Below, piece by piece: positions 26,501 to 37,595 of a stretch of 64,000 nucleotides of DNA. Origin of the DNA: Acetoanaerobium pronyense (GTDB lineage Bacteria; Bacillota; Clostridia; Peptostreptococcales; Filifactoraceae); NCBI RefSeq assembly GCF_017874355.1, contig NZ_JAGGLI010000009.1, forward strand, positions 25,354 to 89,353, read 5' to 3'. A model generated the notes under the pieces. That model made no database searches. It saw only the letters and a list, made by a program, of their open reading frames with translations, and was not told the DNA's origin. The position numbers and the translations under genes were made by a program. The number at the start of each line of letters is the position of its first letter. Positions within the stretch are counted from its first letter, which is position 1.

Positions 26501-29111
26501 TCCATTCTGGTTCTATTAAGGGATACTGCTCTTTTGTGATGGCTTCATAAGGTAGAAGTATTTACATTCCATTCTGGTTCTATTAAGGGCAAACAAGAAT
26601 TTTACAAATATATTTTGTGAAGTATTTACATTCCATTCTGGTTCTATTAAGGGTTATCGAACATAAAAAGAGTGCTGCCATTGAATAGATTTACATTCCA
26701 TTCTGGTTCTATTAAGGGGAATGCGAAAGAGGTGGAATAATGAAATATCAAAGAAATTTACATTCCATTCTGGTTCTATTAAGGGGTTAATTTACGATTT
26801 AAATAGTTAGAACTCCCTCGAGATTTACATTCCATTCTGGTTCTATTAAGGGCAAAAGAAGTGCAAAGAGAATATGAAGAATTAAAACATTTACATTCCA
26901 TTCTGGTTCTATTAAGGGCCTTATCAAATCTTCTTGATTTTCCTATCTTGTAGCTATTTACATTCCATTCTGGTTCTATTAAGGGCTATTGTAATAAACG
27001 AATTAGAAGTTAAATTATTAAATTTACATTCCATTCTGGTTCTATTAAGGGGCAGGAATTGCCGAGTTTACCGTTACATTCCTTCCTGATTTACATTCCA
27101 TTCTGGTTCTATTAAGGGATAGACATTCATTACTTTACCTCGCTTTCTCAAACTAATTTACATTCCATTCTGGTTCTATTAAGGGATAAAGACACAGGAT
27201 TGATAGGCACACCGGAACGCTATTTACATTCCATTCTGGTTCTATTAAGGGACTCGTCCTCGCACTCCTCAACTTCTTCTTTTAGTAATTTACATTCCAT
27301 TCTGGTTCTATTAAGGGTTTATACAGGTTATTGCATGGAGTGTGTCGTTACTTATTTACATTCCATTCTGGTTCTATTAAGGGTATGTCTATTCATTTCT
27401 TATCTTCCCGACATTAATGTATTTACATTCCATTCTGGTTCTATTAAGGGAGGTTAATTTACATGCTAACATTACAATTACTAAATCATTTACATTCCAT
27501 TCTGGTTCTATTAAGGGTACAAGGAAGCTGCTAGAAAAACAACGTCAAAAGAAGATTTACATTCCATTCTGGTTCTATTAAGGGCTCATGCGTTTTTCTA
27601 ACTCTTCAATCTTTGTATCTTATTTACATTCCATTCTGGTTCTATTAAGGGAGCAATATTCGAAATGGGAATGTGGGCATTAAAGGTATTTACATTCCAT
27701 TCTGGTTCTATTAAGGGAGTTTATTATGAAGACCCTAACCCATTTATTAACAAAATTTACATTCCATTCTGGTTCTATTAAGGGTGTGCAGGAAGATAAA
27801 ACTAATGGGAGGTAAGTAGAATTTACATTCCATTCTGGTTCTATTAAGGGAGAACTTGAAAATATGGTTTTATTTTTAATGATGAAATTTACATTCCATT
27901 CTGGTTCTATTAAGGGAGGTGGTCGCTATGTGCCGAAAGATAAAATTAATGGGATTTACATTCCATTCTGGTTCTATTAAGGGGCTTATGAGTACATTCA
28001 ATCTCAATTACCCTGTTTTATTTACATTCCATTCTGGTTCTATTAAGGGTTACTCTGAAATACTAGAGCATATAGTTGTAAATCCTAATTTACATTCCAT
28101 TCTGGTTCTATTAAGGGATTCTGATACATCATTATTTACTCTAAAACCTAGCAAATTTACATTCCATTCTGGTTCTATTAAGGGTTTATTATAAAGACCC
28201 AAACCCATTCATTAATAAAATTTACATTCCATTCTGGTTCTATTAAGGGTCCTGCCGCTGTTAGCTTAGCAACTATGCGACCTAATATTTACATTCCATT
28301 CTGGTTCTATTAAGGGTTATTCAACCTCCTCTATTGTAAATGTTTCAATTACATTTACATTCCATTCTGGTTCTATTAAGGGTAATATTATTCCAAATAT
28401 AACGGGAGGTATTTAATGAATTTACATTCCATTCTGGTTCTATTAAGGGGGAGCAAGGAAGAACAAGACCAGGAAACGTTGTAACTATTTACATTCCATT
28501 CTGGTTCTATTAAGGGCTTATTGCCCCCCCCGTTGCAAAATGGGCATAATTTATTTACATTCCATTCTGGTTCTATTAAGGGCGATTTCGGTCTTTTTAT
28601 AGCAAAAGCTGGAATAACATTTACATTCCATTCTGGTTCTATTAAGGGCGTTATCCTACTAGCTTGACTAAGGTCCAGCTTTTTAATTTACATTCCATTC
28701 TGGTTCTATTAAGGGGGAAAATTCATTACGATTTCATTATTTTTTCTGATACATTTACATTCCATTCTGGTTCTATTAAGGGCCGTATCCGTTCCAAGTG
28801 GTACAGAAGATACAAGTATTTACATTCCATTCTGGTTCTATTAAGGGAAATGGCGAGCGTACTAAGAGAAGAAATAGAAGAAGATTTACATTCCATTCTG
28901 GTTCTATTAAGGGGTGGTAATGCTAGGGTATATGGTAATGCTGGGGTATCATTTACATTCCATTCTGGTTCTATTAAGGGTCAATCCATGTACAGTGACA
29001 TTGACCTGGATGCAAAATTTACATTCCATTCTGGTTCTATTAAGGGTTATCAATGTGAAGAACAGTGTCACCAATGATGGTATTTACATTCCATTCTGGT
29101 TCTATTAAGGG
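20520..29111 (-). CRISPR. Subtype I-B CRISPR array, about 130 repeats
   Basis: A 30-bp repeat reads ATTTACATTCC...CTATTAAGGG on the plus strand, nearly invariant, with spacers of 34-38 nt (mean period about 66.6). I counted 130 repeats by eye. The first (20520-20549) has two changes near its left end; the last is 29082-29111. The crRNA orientation is inferred to be the minus strand: read that way the repeat ends ATGTAAAT, the usual 8-nt 5' handle type of I-B systems, the degenerate end lies on the left, and the leader and cas2 lie on the right. Short ORFs across the array (repeating FTFHSGSIKG or PLIEPEWNVN) are artefacts. Several spacers are duplicated or homologous to each other. Confidence 0.99.
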
Positions 29112-29293
29112 GCCTCGCATTTCAAATCCTTGATTTCACTAGCTTCTAGAGGGTTGTTCTGTCTATCTAAAAAATACATCACTTTTTTACAACAATTTTA
29201 TTAATAAAAATTCATTAGATTAGCTCCAAACTATTCATTCTTCTATGATTGTCGATGCCTAGGTCTTTTTGCACTATCATATATCGACAATCA
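29112..29293 (-). promoter_or_regulatory. CRISPR leader
   Basis: A non-coding AT-rich stretch between the cas2 stop and the leader-proximal repeat. An 11-bp inverted repeat (TGATTGTCGAT at 29246-29256 and ATCGACAATCA at 29283-29293, overlapping the cas2 stop) encloses AAAAAGACCTAGG. Similar TCGA-flanked motifs occur in I-B leaders and may bind integration factors. An array promoter should lie here, but no clear -35/-10 pair stood out. Confidence 0.75.
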
Positions 29294-29575
29294 AAAAAAT
29301 CTGTCGGTTTTATCATCTTCAAGTGCCCAAAACTCTTTATCTAGCCAACGTTCTTCTCTACTTTTAAATATTATAACAGAATCTACATCTTTTCTGATAT
29401 ATTTATCTAAGTCTGCTTTTAACTGCATCAATTTCAGTTGAGTTAGATTACCTTCAAATACTGACTTTTGAATATGAGTAAGATATCTCTTGCAGATTTT
29501 AAATACATTCCTATGAACTTTTGGTCCATGGACATCCATTGTTATATCATAGATCAAAACCACATACATATTCAT
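29291..29575 (-). CDS. cas2: CRISPR-associated endoribonuclease/adaptation protein Cas2
   Basis: About 94 residues starting MNMYVVLIYDI at 29575, where the cas1 stop and cas2 start share one base (TGATG) behind GGTGGTG. The N-terminal ferredoxin strand with the catalytic-site Asp (LIYDI) and KSVFEGNLT match Cas2. With Cas1 it forms the spacer integration complex. It is the last gene of the operon, next to the array leader. Confidence 0.95.
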   Translation of the reverse strand: MNMYVVLIYDITMDVHGPKVHRNVFKICKRYLTHIQKSVFEGNLTQLKLMQLKADLDKYIRKDVDSVIIFKSREERWLDKEFWALEDDKTDRFF

Positions 29576-30567
29576 CACCACCAAATTTTAAATCCTTGAT
29601 AATCTTGCTCCCCTATCAAATCTTTAATCAATTTATAGCACTCAAGCCTTATTAGATATCTATAGGAAACTTCTCTTCCCAGATCTCTATGCATTATTGT
29701 TTTGGATAATCTAGCATCATACTCTCTAAGTATTTTTTTCTTTCCTTCTTCTTTTAGATAAAGGCCCTCAGATTCTTTTTCAAAATCTTTTTCTGTAATT
29801 ATATTTTTGTTAAGAATAGAAAAAATCATTCTATCTGCAATTAATGGTTTAAATACCTCTGCAATATCTAAGCATAAAGAAAATCGCTTAGTCCCTGGTT
29901 CATGTAGGTAGCTAATAGTAGGATTTAGCTGTGTTTTATATATTTCTGATAGTGTAGTTGTATAAACCAAAGAATTTATAAAAGATATTAGCGTGTTAAT
30001 CATATTGTCTGGAGGCCTTCTGGTTCTTTTTTGAAAGTTTATTTCTTGCCTCACTATATCATTCCATGCAGTATAATAAGTTCTTCTGATACTTCCTTCT
30101 ATACCCATAAGTTCCTGTACATTTTCCGCAAATTCAAGATTTCTCGCTATTCTTTGAATTGAAGCCATTTGCTCACTTAACTCTATTCCTCTTGAGTTAT
30201 AATATCTTAAATTTCTATAAATATTGAAGTACGCAGTATTTACAATCTCTCTAGCTATATCAATCCTTTTATTTGGATTATCATATGCCTTGACTTGATT
30301 TATCAGCATAAATCCGCTAACATTTCTATCTCTTGGACAATATGTTCCAGAATAAAATCCATAATAATTGAATATATGCATAGTCACGTTATTTTGAGAT
30401 AAATAATTCAAAACCTTTGTATTTAAAGATACTTCCCCAAACAAATATAGCTCATCCATCATTTCTACTTTTAAGTTCTTCGTTTCTCCTTCTAATGATT
30501 TCAAAATTATATTATCATCTTTACGCTTTAGTTCTCCACTTTTGAATATATAAAATGTTTCCCCCAA
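29575..30567 (-). CDS. cas1: CRISPR integrase Cas1 (subtype I-B)
   Basis: About 330 residues. The preferred start is TTG at 30567 (reads LGETFYIFKSGELKRKDDN), with GGGGGTGA 5 nt upstream; a GTG at 30597 in the same frame would overlap cas4 and has no ribosome site. Family motifs: DELYLFGEVSLNTK, the metal-binding Glu region near EGSIRRTYYTAW, the His in SYLHEPGTKRFSLCLDIAEVFKP and the later Asp/Glu cluster. It integrates prespacers into the array with Cas2. Confidence 0.95.
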   Translation of the reverse strand: MGETFYIFKSGELKRKDDNIILKSLEGETKNLKVEMMDELYLFGEVSLNTKVLNYLSQNNVTMHIFNYYGFYSGTYCPRDRNVSGFMLINQVKAYDNPNKRIDIAREIVNTAYFNIYRNLRYYNSRGIELSEQMASIQRIARNLEFAENVQELMGIEGSIRRTYYTAWNDIVRQEINFQKRTRRPPDNMINTLISFINSLVYTTTLSEIYKTQLNPTISYLHEPGTKRFSLCLDIAEVFKPLIADRMIFSILNKNIITEKDFEKESEGLYLKEEGKKKILREYDARLSKTIMHRDLGREVSYRYLIRLECYKLIKDLIGEQDYQGFKIWW

Positions 30568-30584
30568 AACATTCACCCCCATAG

Positions 30585-31076
30585 TTAAACAAAGCACAGC
30601 TCATAATAGGCACATTTTTTGCATATTTTTTTAGTTTCACGTTCTAATGGTCTTGATAGATTGCTAATTTCATCTATCTCTTTAATAATTTTTTCTATAG
30701 CTTCATTATCTATATCATCTAAAAATACATCTATTCTCCTTTTGAGTTTCGGATAATCAAGTATTCCTTTTTCTATATTTACACCTTTTTTCCTTAGGTA
30801 ATATATATAATATTTGAGTTGCCATATACTTGCTTCTTCTATCGAGCGAGATTTTTTTATATCATGTAGCACTTCCCAGTCTTTAATGAAATCAATATTT
30901 ATAATGTTGTCTATATTTATGTGCTTTTTTTCTCTTTGATAGGAAGTTTCATCTATTAACTTCCCAATACCAACATCTTCACTATTATCTTCTAGCTTAA
31001 TATCCTTGCAAAAAAACCACAGTTTTCTTTTACAAACAAAATAGTAGTAAATCATAACTCCTGTTGGATTTGTCAT
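30585..31076 (-). CDS. cas4: CRISPR-associated exonuclease Cas4
   Basis: 163 residues from ATG at 31076 behind GGGGGGATATT. The Fe-S cysteine set is visible: Cys15 in FVCKRKLWFF and the C-terminal ICKKCAYYELC. The RecB-type nuclease core includes DETSYQRE, and GILDYPKLKRR with the catalytic Asp and Lys. Cas4 trims prespacers and selects PAM-containing ends for Cas1-Cas2. It lies 11 nt after cas3. Confidence 0.94.
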   Translation of the reverse strand: MTNPTGVMIYYYFVCKRKLWFFCKDIKLEDNSEDVGIGKLIDETSYQREKKHINIDNIINIDFIKDWEVLHDIKKSRSIEEASIWQLKYYIYYLRKKGVNIEKGILDYPKLKRRIDVFLDDIDNEAIEKIIKEIDEISNLSRPLERETKKICKKCAYYELCFV

Positions 31077-31087
31077 AATATCCCCCC

Positions 31088-33325
31088 TTAAAACATCCTA
31101 TCTCCTACTTCTCCAGCCTCTTCTTTAACCTTTTTTATGTCTTGGGTTTGTAATCCTTTATTACTGTCATAAGGAATGTCTGCTATTCGTATAGATTCAT
31201 ATGAATTTATTTCTAGCATCTCCCACTCAATTTTATAACCTTTAAATAAATAGGCTTGGACTGCAACACTAAATTCAAATAATTTATTTTTAGCTTCTGT
31301 CTTTTGCCTTTTTAATTTTTTAATCTCAGACTCTTTCATATCAGGAGATATTTTTTCTTTTAAATTTTTTATTAACTCATTTATTTCTTCATGATTTTCT
31401 TTAAATACGTTTGTAGGAATTATTGTGAGATTATTGATATCCCTAAATTTTTTCATAGCTTCTTTCTTATCCATTTCAAAATCATAAGTTTTATCTAAAT
31501 ATTCAATTGTTTGAATTAAATCATTATAGTATTTTGTATCTTTAATTTCATGAAAAGCATATACTTTCTCAATTAAATCTATCTTTTTCTGTTCATCAAT
31601 ATATCCATCTACGCTATTTAATGCTTTTTTTGAAATATTAAAAATGTCCTCATCTATAAAGTATCCGACTCCAGAGCATCTTTTTTCTCCTCCATTAAAT
31701 ACAAAACAATTATAACCATCCTTATTAAACTCTCTATTTCTGAAGCATCTTCCCATTCGTTGAAATAAACCATTTAAATCAGATAGTTCTGTAATTAATA
31801 TATCGAAATCAATATCTAAGGAGGCTTCTACTACTTGCGTACATACCCAAATACCAGTTTCTGCATTATCTAGCTTGCCCATTTCTAATATTTCTTTTTC
31901 TTTATTTTTTCTATCTCTTTTTATAAACCCACTATGAAATAATTTAGGCTCTAATCCGCTTTCCTCTAATTCATTATAGATACGTTGTGCTTCTTTTATA
32001 GTATTACAAATCACTAAAACTTTATTATCTTGGAACTTTGACTTAATAAATTCAGAGTTTATTTTTTCTTCCATTACCTTTATGCTATGCCTTATTCGTG
32101 AATCTACAAACGGATTTGGGCTTTTAAATTCAAGCCCTCTTTTATTTAACACATCTATAAGAAAAGGCGGCATAGTAGCTGTAACTATTGCAAATTTCCC
32201 ACCTAGCTTTGTAATATATTCAAGTCCATATACTATATATGCCAAAAGATTTGGGGAGTACATTTGAATTTCATCTATTATGACTTTTGAGTAAGACAAG
32301 GTTACTGGTTTAAGTTCAAATCCTTTATACCTATATACGAAATCAAATATTTGATCTAATGTACATATAGTAAGAGGCATTGAAAGTTGTTTAGTCTTTG
32401 TGTAATATCTGTCTATATCAGATGTAATGTTATTAGTCCTCTCTACTTCAAGATATTCATTATATGTCTCTGAGTGAAGAAGCCCTATTTTATCATCTAT
32501 GTCTTCTTTGATATCTTTTACTACCCTTTTATAAATAGCATTGATTGCAGTTTTTAGAGGAAGTGTAAAAAACCCTTTATTGTTTCCTATCCAAAGAAGT
32601 CCCGCTTCTGTTTTCCCCATACCCGTTTGAGCAACTACAGCCAAATTACTATCCCTATTTTCAATCATATATTTTTGAAGTGGATTCCAATCAGCTGATG
32701 GATTTGTTTTTTTAAAGCTTTTAAGTGTATTATTTAAAAGGTCTTCTAAAAAATCATTTTTAATCTCTACAGGCTCATATGCGCTAGCTGCATAATCAAG
32801 TCTGTTTAGAAGCCCTTTTATCATAAGATATTCATAAAATATTTCTGGCGAAGAATCTGATGATGGTTTAGATTCCATAAAGTACTTAACGCTAGGTCGT
32901 TTTGGAATTATTTCATATGCTATTTTTTCATAGTTAAATTCAGGAAGAAGCTCTCTTAAATCTTCTATTTCTTTGGAATAAAGATCCTTCTCAGGAAAAG
33001 TTCTTTCATGATGGTAGGCAATTGCTGATATAAGAGCTGTTATTTCAGAGGCTGTAAAGTTTTTTTTAAGTTCTTTTGTATTTAAAAGGGATACACTTAG
33101 AAATGCATGAGGAACTTCATCCTTATGTCTTTTTCTTTCTGTTACTTTATCTTGAAATTTTTCATTTATTTTTCCTAGATCGTGATATATACAAGAGATT
33201 TCAAGTAAGTCCCAGTTTATGTTTATATTTGGATACAAATCTTTTAAAATTTGTAAATTGTAAAGTAACCTATCTGTGTGTTCTTGTATCGTTTCACTAT
33301 TAGATTTTGCGTAAAAAATTTTCAT
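31088..33325 (-). CDS. cas3: CRISPR-associated helicase-nuclease Cas3
   Basis: 745 residues from ATG 33325 behind AGGAGGGCTCT. The N-terminal HD nuclease spans about residues 10-190: HTDRLLYN, then CIYHDLGKINEKFQ, and AIAYHHER. The SF2 helicase follows: Walker A AQTGMGKTEAGLLW (about 236) and a Walker B variant IIDEIQMY instead of DEAH/DEVH. Motifs III and VI are in IVTATMP and QRMGRCFRN. It degrades foreign DNA recruited by Cascade. HD and helicase are fused in the usual order and both look intact. Confidence 0.95.
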   Translation of the reverse strand: MKIFYAKSNSETIQEHTDRLLYNLQILKDLYPNININWDLLEISCIYHDLGKINEKFQDKVTERKRHKDEVPHAFLSVSLLNTKELKKNFTASEITALISAIAYHHERTFPEKDLYSKEIEDLRELLPEFNYEKIAYEIIPKRPSVKYFMESKPSSDSSPEIFYEYLMIKGLLNRLDYAASAYEPVEIKNDFLEDLLNNTLKSFKKTNPSADWNPLQKYMIENRDSNLAVVAQTGMGKTEAGLLWIGNNKGFFTLPLKTAINAIYKRVVKDIKEDIDDKIGLLHSETYNEYLEVERTNNITSDIDRYYTKTKQLSMPLTICTLDQIFDFVYRYKGFELKPVTLSYSKVIIDEIQMYSPNLLAYIVYGLEYITKLGGKFAIVTATMPPFLIDVLNKRGLEFKSPNPFVDSRIRHSIKVMEEKINSEFIKSKFQDNKVLVICNTIKEAQRIYNELEESGLEPKLFHSGFIKRDRKNKEKEILEMGKLDNAETGIWVCTQVVEASLDIDFDILITELSDLNGLFQRMGRCFRNREFNKDGYNCFVFNGGEKRCSGVGYFIDEDIFNISKKALNSVDGYIDEQKKIDLIEKVYAFHEIKDTKYYNDLIQTIEYLDKTYDFEMDKKEAMKKFRDINNLTIIPTNVFKENHEEINELIKNLKEKISPDMKESEIKKLKRQKTEAKNKLFEFSVAVQAYLFKGYKIEWEMLEINSYESIRIADIPYDSNKGLQTQDIKKVKEEAGEVGDRMF

Positions 33326-33382
33326 AGAGCCCTCCTACATATAACGAATACCAGCAGATAAACTACTGGTATTCGTTTGGCA

Positions 33383-35015
<1,633 letters not shown>

Positions 35016-36716
35016 TTATTCATCCCCCTCAGTAATAGTTATTTGAGTTTCTTTTATTTCTCCAGTTAATCCCGCAACAAAAGCATATCCAACCGTTTTA
35101 AATACATCTTCATCTTTAAGAGTTTCCATAAATATCTGTGGAACAGGCTTTTTAACATAAAGATAGCAATTAATCAGAGTATCCATAAATGCATTTTGAT
35201 TTGAGGTTTTTAACGAATTAAGAAGTCTATAACATATTCCATTAACCTTATCAACCGACCCTTTATCCTTGTATGCTTGTTTTAAAAAGTACCCTTGTCT
35301 ACTCCCGTTATCAACTATATCTAACCCCTTATTTTCCAAATACCCCACTCCTTTCAGATACTCAACATTGATTTTTAAAAGACTGAGCATGTGTGAATCA
35401 TTATAATAGTTGTCTTTTGGCGCACTTGCCTTGTACAAAATGCATTTGTGTATAAGTGTGTACATGTTTTGATTGTTAAAAAGTCTATCTATAGTCGCTT
35501 CGTAAATATTTACTCTTTCTCCATTTTCTTTATAATTTGCTTTAGATAGATAATCGATATATTTTTTTGATTTCATTATTGTTTCAAGTAAATTCTTAGA
35601 CAAAATATTAAATTTATATCTATTTTCATCAGAAGATATTTGTTCATATCTTATTATTTGAATATCAGCAAGTTCATATTTCAGTTTTTCTTCATGCTCT
35701 TTTTCAAATGAATTTATTAGGGCTCTATAAGTATGGGTGTCTCTATCTGTAGAGTCATAGGAAAATATGCGAGATTTTAGATTAGTATTGATTTTAACGA
35801 GTTTTTCAATAGATGAATTTTCATTAACAAATATTCCTTTGTTATAGGCATATGTGATTCCAGCAGGCATACATGAATACATAAGTTTACACAATTCACA
35901 TATGGCTATATCATTTGAAAAATTCCAGGCATGAGATGCTTTTCTCACAGTATCAAATCCTGTATGATTTAGAAAGCTGAGAGTATTTTTCATATCTTTC
36001 ATCTTACTATCACATGAAAAACACTGAAATTTATACTTTATTTTATCGGTTTCTATATATTCGATTAATGGATTAACAAAATAGGAATTATAGTCTTCAT
36101 AAAAGTCCTTTTCCTTTGTTTGAGGATTGAGAAGTGAAACTCCATTCCACGAGTTTTTAATAAACTGATATATTACATTTTTTCCAAGTACATATTTTTT
36201 TGTCTCATTTTCTTTGAAGAAAGCTATTATATCTTTGATTAAAGCTAGTTGTTTTTTTATTTCAGGTAAGACACTTTGTATATCTGATCCTTTTTTTAAT
36301 TTTATTGGAGATAATTGTTTTTCCATATCCAAAATATTTATGTCAATGGATATAAGATCAAATGCAGCCTTATAACTATTTGATTTAATATATTTTTTTA
36401 GTATATCTTTAATATACTTATTCAAATTATCCAAACTTTTCTCATCAAAATTTGTATAGTCATTATCTTCATACTTTTTTATACTCTCTTCATATGAAAC
36501 AATTTTATACCAAGAAGTGTATGGCTTATATGTGTCTATGAGATAATTAAAATATTTCTCAGAAAACCCTATTAAATGTTCTTTTGAAAATTCTATATAG
36601 TGTTCTTTAATATTTATGTTGTGCTCGCTTTTATGATTCATTATATTGATGAATCCAACAATCCCTGCATTAAGTTGCCAATCTCCCATATAAATCTTTA
36701 AAGTCTCTATTTTCAA
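35016..36716 (-). CDS. cas8b: Cascade large subunit Cas8b1 (Cst1 type, CXXC-CXXC)
   Basis: 566 residues. Sequence is poorly conserved, as usual for Cas8, but a zinc-ribbon-like pair CFSCDSK (about 233) and CELCKLMYSC (about 274) is diagnostic for the Cst1 group. It should recognise the PAM and recruit Cas3. Placed between cas6 and cas7 as in Tneap-type I-B operons. Confidence 0.93.
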   Translation of the reverse strand: MKIETLKIYMGDWQLNAGIVGFINIMNHKSEHNINIKEHYIEFSKEHLIGFSEKYFNYLIDTYKPYTSWYKIVSYEESIKKYEDNDYTNFDEKSLDNLNKYIKDILKKYIKSNSYKAAFDLISIDINILDMEKQLSPIKLKKGSDIQSVLPEIKKQLALIKDIIAFFKENETKKYVLGKNVIYQFIKNSWNGVSLLNPQTKEKDFYEDYNSYFVNPLIEYIETDKIKYKFQCFSCDSKMKDMKNTLSFLNHTGFDTVRKASHAWNFSNDIAICELCKLMYSCMPAGITYAYNKGIFVNENSSIEKLVKINTNLKSRIFSYDSTDRDTHTYRALINSFEKEHEEKLKYELADIQIIRYEQISSDENRYKFNILSKNLLETIMKSKKYIDYLSKANYKENGERVNIYEATIDRLFNNQNMYTLIHKCILYKASAPKDNYYNDSHMLSLLKINVEYLKGVGYLENKGLDIVDNGSRQGYFLKQAYKDKGSVDKVNGICYRLLNSLKTSNQNAFMDTLINCYLYVKKPVPQIFMETLKDEDVFKTVGYAFVAGLTGEIKETQITITEGDE

Positions 36717-36723
36717 CCCTCCC

Positions 36724-37443
36724 CTACAATATATCTAGCAAGCCAAATCCAGTATTTCTCTTGCTGCCCGCACCCCCTTTATATATGTAGTCTAATATAT
36801 ATGGCTTTGCAATAATTTCGATTTCTCCAATGTTTCCCAAAACCTCTATAGAATAATTTTTAACTTTTACCTCTTTAGTTTTAAACTTAAGGCTTATATC
36901 CTCTAAATCATACTTACATCCATCACCGAACTTTTCTATGAGCTGAGACTTAAGGTTCCTAATGAAGATATCCCTGCCTTTTTCATCTGACAAAGAATGA
37001 TACCAAGTTGTTTTGTTATCATTTGCATGCTCCCTCGCAACAATAGGGGAAAGAGTTTTAAATCTTACCCTGTCTGAAGTTATAGGTCTTTCTTTCTTAA
37101 TATTGATTTTCTCTATTTTTATGGTATTATCCCCGTAAGTAAAAAACTCCCCAATTTTATTTAAAACACTGTTATAAAACATCATTCCATCATATGCTTC
37201 ATAGGCTGAAAAGTTTAATAATATCTTTTTAGATGGAATCTCTATATGTTCTCTTTGAAATTTTGCATCCATCCCAAGAAAAATAGAAAATGAAAAGTCT
37301 TTTGAATGTGGTGTATTATATAGTTCGTCAAAATAATCTTTAGAATATCCTTCAAAACAGCTCTTTAATAAGGAAATAATAATTCTATTCTTATCTTTAC
37401 TAATTAAACTGTGTGCTAAAGATAGTTCTACTAAAAATCTCAC
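36724..37443 (-). CDS. cas6: CRISPR RNA endonuclease Cas6
   Basis: 239 residues starting at GTG 37443 behind AAAGGGGGTTACAGG. The C-terminal glycine-rich loop GGAGSKRNTGFGLLDIL is the Cas6 hallmark. A His near residue 35-45 of many homologues is not certain here, although HSKDFSF and REHANDNKTTWYH offer candidates. It cuts within the repeat to leave the 8-nt handle. First gene of the cas operon; its 5' leader contains the target of the crRNA-like RNA encoded just upstream. Confidence 0.94.
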   Translation of the reverse strand: MRFLVELSLAHSLISKDKNRIIISLLKSCFEGYSKDYFDELYNTPHSKDFSFSIFLGMDAKFQREHIEIPSKKILLNFSAYEAYDGMMFYNSVLNKIGEFFTYGDNTIKIEKINIKKERPITSDRVRFKTLSPIVAREHANDNKTTWYHSLSDEKGRDIFIRNLKSQLIEKFGDGCKYDLEDISLKFKTKEVKVKNYSIEVLGNIGEIEIIAKPYILDYIYKGGAGSKRNTGFGLLDIL

Positions 37444-37465
37444 CCTGTAACCCCCTTTATTTAAA

Positions 37466-37493
37466 CCTATTATTATATTTAATTAGTGAAAAA
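37466..37493 (+). promoter_or_regulatory. Predicted Cascade operator (protospacer plus PAM) in the cas6 leader
   Basis: CCT at 37466-37468 is followed by 25 bases (37469-37493) matching the pseudo-spacer at 37644-37668 in 23 positions. Positions 1-12 are perfect and only 13 and 18 differ. CCT and CCA are known functional PAMs of other clostridial I-B systems. The site lies about 12-37 nt downstream of the expected cas start site, so bound Cascade would block initiation clearance or elongation. Confidence 0.75.
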
Positions 37494-37511
37494 ATATTGT
37501 TCTTTTTATCT

Positions 37512-37539
37512 ATTATATATAACCATAAAAATATGTCAA
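37512..37539 (-). promoter_or_regulatory. Promoter of the cas operon
   Basis: Minus strand -35 TTGACA (37534-37539), 16-nt spacer, -10 TATAAT (37512-37517). Start expected near 37505, about 60 nt upstream of the cas6 GTG. Confidence 0.85.
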
Positions 37540-37595
37540 TATAAATATTGGAATTTTCTAAATATTTCTCTCCGATATCTATTTAAGTTATCTTA

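Noticed and set aside
20610..29108. Short ORFs within the CRISPR array on both strands, with repeating FTFHSGSIKG or PLIEPEWNVN
   Set aside because: They are translations of the 30-bp repeat and change sequence with every spacer; no ribosome sites.
20520..29111. Left-to-right transcription of the CRISPR array
   Set aside because: The degenerate end is on the left, the leader and cas2 are on the right, and only the minus-strand repeat ends in an ATGTAAAT-type handle.
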